64,000 nt of DNA, taken from Pohlia nutans (Eukaryota; Streptophyta; Bryopsida; Bryales; Mniaceae). The notes below the pieces were generated by a model, which saw only the letters and a program-made list of their open reading frames with translations, searched no databases and was not told the DNA's origin. The DNA is taken from positions 4,714,501 to 4,778,500 of the forward strand of contig CM040093.1 in the NCBI GenBank assembly GCA_022496805.1, written 5' to 3'. How positions within the stretch are numbered: position 1 is the stretch's first letter; the number at the start of each line of letters is the position of its first letter. Positions 57,061 through 64,000 of this stretch are shown here, piece after piece. A program made the position numbers and the translations under genes.

Positions 57061-57752
57061 ACCGACAAATCGTCATGGAAGGTAAAGAAGAGGCGACGAA
57101 TAACCGATATGGTTTTATGATGGCAATCAAACCACGAGGCCCTCATGGAGTTGAATCTCCTGAAGCTTTTTAGTAGCTTAGGTGGGCACGTCGTAGTGAT
57201 TGAAAACTGTGGGAACAAAATTATGATGTTTGTATCTTTTCCTTGCAATGGAATAAATGTCCTTGGTTAAAAAAATTAAAAAAGTAAAAAAAACTGTGGG
57301 AATAAGGGGGCTTGGTAGCTTAAAAAGAGCGGCTCAAATTGGTTGTCCGTTTGTTCAATACCTGTACTAACCGCTGACATGAGTGGCAGGTTCAGTTTTT
57401 CAGTCGCCAACTGAAGGACTTCCCGAGCGACTTTGCGATCTAGCGGCCGAGTGAGTGAGGGTGGCATCAATCTCTGCCATGCAAAATTATCACAGACAGA
57501 CTTCTCATAACTTCATGCCCACTGCCTTTCCTTCATGCACTCTGCTCATCACCTTGAGCCTCCACTTGTCCACTTAGCTACTGATGAAGTACTATTGGGT
57601 GTGAAATATTCCACACCATCCAAGGCAGGGACAGTGCATGCTACCGAATGAGTACAATCACTCTTTTGTTTATTATTTAGTGACAGAATCATCATTCAAA
57701 AATATTGTTATTTTGGGTACATGTATTTATTACAACATGCCACGTTATTTTC
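57061..57752. other. Intergenic DNA, no gene recognised
   Basis: Short frames only, without recognisable motifs. Confidence 0.45.
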
Positions 57753-57756
57753 TTAA

Positions 57757-59297
57757 CCCTTTAGTGCCCATGTGACCACGGAGTGGTCTTTACTGTAGAG
57801 GTATCCATAGTCGATAAGTACCCCATAACTAATTTGTAAACCTCCTAAAAGCTGCATTTTTGTGAACCCAAAAGCCAACACTGTGTTGGCCAACATAGAG
57901 CAACCAACACATAGCAGCTTTATGTTCGGGAATTGATCTCATTGTTGTTGGTTACCGCAGTGCCATAGCAGCGTTGCTACTCTAGGAACAAATATTTTTG
58001 TTTCTTTTTTGAAAAATAAGGTTCACTCCTCAAAAAACGAATTTCTTGATTTTTGTTTTTAGCAAAACAAATTGACTAAAAATGGCCCAAAATGGTTTAG
58101 AAATAGAAAAATATAGCTAGAATTTATTTATTCTATTTTTTGGTCGCATAATTTCCGTTTTTTTTTTTTTTTTTTTTTTGGAGACCTTGCTATGATACTA
58201 CGGTATAGGTGAACCTATATGTTAATTATAGGTTTCAAAGAGCTTTTCACTTAATTTTTTTAATAAATTTAATTTTGAGAAAAGAAATTCAAAAAATTAC
58301 CATTCTACAATATCTTTGTTTCTCTATGAAAGAAAAATATCTCATTGGTGAAACTTCAACCTTTTTCATGCTAAAAACTATATTTTATCAGATATGGATA
58401 CTTCTACTTTAGATCATCTGAAATGGAAGTGTATGATCCATGATGAATTAGCATTTTGTTTCTAAGGTTCAAATTTCTGAGCAATGATTTCACACATGCC
58501 TTATTCATGAAATCCAATTTTCATTTGGACACTCATAGCTCCTGCAATTCATGAATATATACCTAGATTGAATTCCATATAATATATGAACATACACAAT
58601 ATAAACCTCCAATATTGAGGTATTTTGAAACCATAGAATATTGTTCTTCGGAATAGTTTTTTTTTTCAACGTCTATATTTGTAATTTCATTTTCACTTTG
58701 ATAAAACTGATTGTTTGTAGTTTGACAACTTTGATTAATGTTAAGTATAATATTCTAGACTTCACCATGTACCAAGAAGACAACTTCATAAATCCTTGGT
58801 AATTCTAAGATGATTCATACGGCAATTGCTAAAACAATATATTTTCAAGATAGTTTTTTGAGAATTTGAGGTTATCATCTAATTTGCTTGAAAAGTTTGA
58901 AATTGTAAAACCTAAGTGACCAAGAGATGATTTGAAGAATGATCTTCAAATTTTGGCAACATTTCTAGGCACAAAAGATTACAAAAAATTATTGTTTTAT
59001 GTATATTGAATTGATTTTTTAATTTTATTGTTATGTTTTAGATTAAGATCGCTTTTAGACTATGGGCTTTGATCAACGCCTTTCTTATTTTTTACACATT
59101 AGGGGCAATTAGAGCCATTTTCACATACCTCCATAGCTAGGTTTTATAAAAAATGTATTTCATATCCCACCTTTGAAATTGGACCATTACTTCATTTTCC
59201 AAAAATAAAATTCCAATTTTTTAAGTTTAATTACACGATTTAATATTAAAAAAAAACATCGTGAAACGATTAATAAAAAATAATTAAGGAAAATACC

Positions 59298-59384
<87 letters not shown>

Positions 59385-59989
59385 TAGTTGTGTACGCACT
59401 TGTGGTATGTTGCAAAAAAACCGTGAAGTTAAAATCCGACCCCCTTCTGGCACTTACCATATTATAGGTGCACTTTTCATATTATAGGTGCACTTTTGAC
59501 AAACGACCCGCACATTTTCCAAAAGTTATTGATTAATTTAAAGCCAGATAACCAAATTTAGAAAGAAAAAATATTGTGGTAGGTACCTTGACATTGTAAA
59601 TTCTCAAACAATGTATTTTTTTACAAGAAGATTCCATCTAAATATTTATTGTTGGTTTTCTAAAGATTGAAAAAGTGTAGCAATTCCTGCATTGCAACAA
59701 AAAGGTGGTGTACCGTAGCTTGCAATCACCCTAGTGTAAAATATTATTTTAACCAATCTTAAAAAACTAAATTTCTAAAATTGAAAATTGTATGTTTGGT
59801 GAATATTCAAAGTTAAGTACTCTTAAATTAATATAATGAAGATATAGATTCTATTTTATAAAATTAACCGCGTAGGTAGTTTTCAATCATGTTAAAGAAC
59901 TTCTCTATTCATGAAAACTTCAAAAAGTTGAGGAAATCATATTTGAAACACATTTACATTTTTTCCTATACCTCTTGGAGATCTAGGGG
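57757..59989. mobile_element. Possible TTAA element ends 2.2 kb apart
   Basis: TTAA at 57753-57756 then CCCTTTAGTGCCCATGTGACC; TAGGGG then TTAA at 59990-59993. Whether the two ends belong to one element is unclear because their inner sequences do not pair. The interval contains a (TA)n microsatellite at 59300-59382 and no gene. Confidence 0.3.
59300..59382 (+). repeat. (TA)n microsatellite, about 41 units
   Basis: Uninterrupted AT dinucleotide run of about 83 bp. Confidence 0.97.
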
Positions 59990-60513
59990 TTAAACTTAAT
60001 ACAACATAAATATATAGGCACACACAAATATATTTCTTTAATACTTTAACAACCTACAACTTTACAATTACAAAATTGTTGGTTTCTAATTAGCTTCCAT
60101 CAAACAATTACTTCTTAGCAGAATAATTGGTTTGTCAATATATGTAGTTATAAAATTTATTGTTTAACACTACTACAACTTACATTCATGAACATTTGGT
60201 GTAATTTGTTCAGAATATTTACTATAGCCACAAATGACAATCTTGTCTCATTCTATTTCTGCAATGTGTTTTCTTCCTCAAGGTTGTAAATGCACATGCA
60301 ATTCACATACATTCACCAATCAAGTTTTTATTTCTAAATCATGTTAAGGCACTTTGCATGGTTATCATTTCATGACATTAAATAGTTGGATATAGATATC
60401 AACTCAAGTTTGATGTATTCATATTTATAAAAATAAATTAATAATGTTATCTTCTAAAAGTCAATCATTTCTAACTTTCTACACTAGTAGAAAAGGTGGT
60501 CTTTGGGCATTAA

Positions 60514-61901
60514 CCCCTAAAGGACCACAACTATATTTCTCTCCAAACACTCCAAAGTTGCCTAAAAGTACCCCTTCTCGAAAAAAGGCAAATAGTTTTT
60601 GATCTAAAACCTTTTTGACCGATTCAACCGTAAGATATTTCAACCAACTTGAATTTATTAGCACTTACAAATTTCAACTGTTCAGGGTTCCTCAATAGTA
60701 AGATTATAAACTACAAAGTTGGCTGCACTTTTTTTTTGGCCCCCTGCCCAGGTTTGAAATTTTCTAAAAATGCCCAAAATGCAAAGCTTAGTCTTAGATT
60801 TGGTAAAATGAATTTGGCAGTTGTGTATATGGAGGTGTTAGCTCATTATGTACAAAATTTCAGATCCATAGCTCATTGTATGCAAGTTTTCAGGAGCTGC
60901 CCGCAGTTAGGTTTTTCACCTTTGAATGGTTGTATCTTTTGATCTATACATCACCTACGTACGCAAATTACCATCCCATCTTCATTACAAAGAGTAGAAT
61001 CACCATAAAAAAATTCAAAAATTGAGGATCAATACTCATTCTACACTGAGCTAACCAAACTTGGAAAATCAGCTTTGGTCCTTTAACCCCTAAGCGTCCC
61101 GGCGTCCATATTTTGGACGATTTTGGGGGACATTCACCTTCGAAGAGCTGTAACTTTTGCAAAACGTGTTCGATTTTGCTGAAATTTTGAAAAACCTCTC
61201 CACATGATGTATGGAATGTTTGGTAAAAATTTCAGATCAATCCGAGATGAATTGAATTTTTGGTGATCATTTGAAAGTAGGTATCTTTTTTTTGGACAGT
61301 TCTGTGAATTTTGATGGGCAGCAACTTCGGGGGCTTGTATCTCCTTCATCCCAAGTCCGTTTTCAATAAAACTTGTTGGGTTGGATTTCCCTTGAAGTCT
61401 AGTTATCATGGTAAAATTTTCAGGTCAATCCATGTTGTTATGAATGTTTGGGAGTCATTTTAGTGCACGGGTCTAGTTTGAACACTTTTTGCTTTTTGAT
61501 TCAAATGGGTCACTTTTCGGGCTACTTTTTGACATTGCAAGGCCATTTTAGGGCACATTAAATTTTTTCATGAGGCTTTTTTGGTACCAATGTGTTTATA
61601 TGATGATTTTGAACTACTTTATAGTTGAAAGTTTTTTCATTTGAGTAATTTTGAAAAAGAATTTCACCTCTAACTGTGTTGCTAGGAGAATTTCAGCATC
61701 CTTTTTTAACACTAAAACACTATGATCTTGCAATCTATATGGCCAAATGACCCCAAAATTGATCCACATCATCTAAAACATGTATGTTACAAGATTGTAC
61801 GGTTGAGATTTCTATACCTCGCTTACATTTAGACCTATAACACATCAAAAGCGGTGATGATTTTAAGCCCAAAAAAGCTAGGGACCCTTAGGAGTTAAGG
61901 G
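60514..61901. mobile_element. TTAA element (576 bp net) inserted in the CACTA-like MITE
   Basis: TTAA at 60510-60513 then CCCCTAAAGGACCAC; right end GGTCCTTTAAGGG then TTAA at 61902-61905 once the inner element is removed. The 808-bp element sits in the TTAA inside its own right end (GGTCC-TTTAA-GGG). Confidence 0.8.
61087..61894. mobile_element. 808-bp TTAA element, complete copy
   Basis: TTAA at 61083-61086 and 61895-61898. Left end CCCCTAAGCGTCCCGG, right end in reverse complement CTCCTAAGGGTCCCTA (13 of 16 identical). Collinear with the 28,515-30,354 copy. No ORF beyond 91 codons; non-autonomous. Confidence 0.9.
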
Positions 61902-62029
61902 TTAAACAATAGTACCAGAGCATTGTATCCAAGGCCATTATTGACACCAAATGAGTGCCAATAGTGGCCTTGGGCACTATACTCCGACACCATCCTTGGT
62001 GCCCAAAAGACCACCTTTCTACTAACATT

Positions 62030-62395
62030 GCATTGCCAAATTTTTAAATTTATTGACTTTATCTTGGGGACAAAGACTACCCAACGATTTCTATTCTTTG
62101 AAAGTCCATTTCCTATTGAGCACCTTTTCACACTGCCCATTTAAATATGATTCAAAATACACCTTTTCATACAATGCTAACAAATTTTTATTTTCAAGCA
62201 ATATACTATCCTAGTCAAACGTATATTGTCTTCTATTCTCAATAGTATATATTATCTACACATTTATATTACTCCAACAATAAAAATTCAATCTTAAAAC
62301 TTGTTTAAAAATTCACAAATATAAAGAAGATTGCCATAGAACCTTGCAGTTATTCGAATTGTCCTTGTTACATTAGTCTTGATGGTAAAAAATCC
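62030..62395. other. AT-rich spacer, no gene recognised
   Basis: Nothing supported between the nested block and the next short-family element. Confidence 0.5.
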
Positions 62396-62399
62396 TTAA

Positions 62400-62602
62400 C
62401 TCCTAGAGGACCAAGGATTCATGATTTGAAATGACAAATTCAATTGATTAGTCATATTGTAAATTGGATAGAATTTTTTTTTTATATCACCGAAATCAAT
62501 GAAGAATGTTACATGTGTTTGTCAAAAGAACAAACATAGGACCAACTAAAAAATGTTAAAAAAACATGAGGCCCAATTTGGGTTCCTTGGTCCTTTGAGG
62601 GG
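62400..62602. mobile_element. 203-bp TTAA element (short family)
   Basis: TTAA at 62396-62399 then CTCCTAGAGGACCAAGGATT; right end CCTTGGTCCTTTGAGGG then GTAA. It abuts another element directly. Confidence 0.82.
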
Positions 62603-62605
62603 TAA

Positions 62606-63414
62606 CCTTTTAGTGCCTAGCTGACGACATTCTAGTGACTAGCGTGTCCAAAATGCATATAACAAAAAATCCGTGAAGAATTGGATTTTGAATTGTGAAG
62701 TTCAGATTTGGAGATTTATTATACACATCTTCTAGAAAAGGAAATTTTCAATTTGTAGTTGTGCAACTATCAAAATACCTATGAACAAAACTCAAAAATA
62801 CTACAAATACTTGAAAATTCAATAAATACTTACAAATACAACTCATGTACTATGTTGTATTTCTTGTGTTTGGAAGTTTGCTATCTTGTTTCACTTTTTT
62901 GGATTGTATTCTCTGGCTTGTTCATGTTCCAGTAGTGTATGTATTCCGATCTTGATCAATGTACTAACTCCTTTCAATATTTAACGTATAAATTTTTGTC
63001 CTGAATTGTATATGATTAAGTCACTCTTACTTATAAAATTCACAATAATTATGTGTGAATCCGTTCTTGACATGAAATATTGTAACAGAGAGGTGTTGAC
63101 ATAGTTCATTCATGAACTTCTTTATTTTCATTTTATAAAATTTAACCCAAATTCTATATAACTTTGAAGTCACACACCCTCCAAAATCTCATTTTTGAAT
63201 GTGCATGATATGGCTCAAAGACACACTATAATCTTACAATTCCACCATTGGAAGATTCTCTAATTTTGACAAATTGTCTTCACTCCAGTTGAGAATACAA
63301 TTGTATGGTTACTTTCTAATTTAATCCATTTTATTTCTCATGAATGGAAAAAACTATTGAAATCCCATCCGGAAATCCAATGCCCAAAAGCTACAATACC
63401 CTAGGCACTAAGGG
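62606..63414. mobile_element. 809-bp element with CCCTTAGTGCCTAG ends
   Basis: Left CCTTTTAGTGCCTAGC after GTAA; right end in reverse complement CCCTTAGTGCCTAGGG before TAAA. Its right half (63160-63340) is repeated in inverted form from 63780 to the window end. The length is close to that of the 808-bp family but the sequence differs. Confidence 0.65.
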
Positions 63415-63745
63415 TAAAAGGGTCAGAATAAGATCCTTCTACCTTAGCTACATTTGAGAATGGAAGTCTTTTGTCTTCTTTAGGCAAAAAAAAATTGTCC
63501 TTTCTAAGCTCCTGCATCAAAATATGAGACCATGATCCAAAGAATTTCAGGGTGTACTCTCCTTTGCAGTGTTCAATAAAATGTTCACTTGTGTCCAAAA
63601 AAAGAATTAAAAAAGATTTAATTTTAATTTCAAAAACTTAAAAAATAGATTAAATAAATACATCAGGGTTACTTTGAAGGAGTCCATGAGACTAGAAGCT
63701 GAGTCAGCATGCACAATGCTCTTCGCTCTTCTGTTCACAAGTTAA

Positions 63746-64000
63746 CCCTTTAACGCTTTGGGTACTGTAGCAATGTTCACTGGTTTTCACTGGGTTTTTT
63801 CACTATGATTGATACTACCAGAAATAGAATGGATTAAATTAGAAAGTAATCGTACAATCGTATTCTCAACTGGAGTGCAAACGTTTTGCCAAAATTAGAG
63901 AATCATCCAATGGTGGGATTGGAAGATCATAGTATGTCTTTGAACCGTATAATGCACACTCAAAAATGAGATTTTGGAGGGTGTGTGACTTCAAAGTTAA
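63746..64000. mobile_element. TTAA element, partial at window edge
   Basis: TTAA at 63742-63745 then CCCTTTAACGCTTTGGGTAC. Contains AATGGATTAAATTAGAAAGTAA, TTCTCAACTGGAGTG and GGAGGGTGTGTGACTTCAAAG, the inverse of 63160-63340. Continues beyond the window. Confidence 0.6.

Larger units (their letters stand above)
60482..62026. mobile_element. CACTA-like foldback MITE carrying nested TTAA elements
   Basis: Left end CACTAGTAGAAAAGGTGGTC then TTTGGGCA (60482-60509); right end in reverse complement TTAGTAGAAAGGTGGTCTTT then TGGGCA (62000-62026). CACTAGTAGAAAA is a typical plant CACTA end; the right end's terminal bases have decayed. Without the insertion the element would be about 150 bp with an inner foldback (CCAAGGCCATTATTG / CAATAGTGGCCTTGG). 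Confidence 0.7.

Noticed and set aside
59187..59453. 88-codon ORF on the minus strand
   Set aside because: It is mostly Tyr-Ile repeats from the (TA)n microsatellite.

Overview
The window is AT-rich, gene-poor nuclear DNA from a streptophyte, most likely a land plant with flagellated sperm (bryophyte, lycophyte or fern grade). The reasons are spliceosomal GT-AG introns, a plant-type VPS36 and proteasome alpha-1 gene, telo-box promoter motifs, a Ty1/copia element, and a copy of the dynein-assembly factor Kintoun, a family that seed plants without motile sperm have lost. The lineage assignment is inference. Introns and intergenic DNA are packed with short non-autonomous transposons.

Genes. Ribosomal protein eL14 is intact on the minus strand (411-836). 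Downstream lie a Kintoun-like PIH1/CS coding region broken by one in-frame TAG (2917-4056) and a badly decayed second eL14 copy (4767-5132). A nine-exon 20S proteasome alpha-1 gene (PAA/PSMA6 type, 13670-17904) keeps most exons and splice sites but has ACG in place of ATG, two in-frame TAG codons, a lost donor and a tandemly triplicated intron 1/exon 2 boundary, so it reads as a non-processed pseudogene. An antisense lysine-rich ORF with its own TATA box sits in one of its introns (15605-16051). ESCRT-II subunit VPS36 (34271-39495) is recognisable over eight exons, with a single-base frameshift in exon 1. The only other long coding region is the 1384-residue polyprotein of a complete copia element (43400-48859).

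Mobile DNA. The dominant theme is a set of 0.2-1 kb elements that begin CCCCTAA, end TTAGGGG and are flanked by TTAA. At least a dozen ends or full copies occur, in several size classes (about 205-230, 569, 808 and 1008 bp). No transposase is present here. TTAA duplication with C-rich ends is the signature of the piggyBac superfamily. Several are nested: at 60482-62026 an 808-bp element sits inside the terminal repeat of a 576-bp element, which sits inside a CACTA-like foldback element. At 28515-30354 another copy of the 808-bp family carries two later insertions, and comparison of the two copies gives filled and empty target sites.

The copia element is very young (258-bp LTRs identical by eye, perfect GGAAA target duplication, open reading frame intact). 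It has TA...TA LTR ends and a primer-binding site that matches the anticodon stem-loop of initiator tRNA-Met rather than its 3' end, as in Drosophila copia and yeast Ty5. It inserted into a roughly 40-bp minisatellite (42736-43394 and 48865-49310).

Other repeats include an AATAATAGACTAA-like array (11630-12290), a complex tandem block with GTTCCCCGTG motifs (26730-28330), a 2.6-kb element with long terminal inverted repeats (31136-33745) and a TA-flanked mariner-like element in VPS36 intron 1. All assignments come from reading the sequence; no search was run.
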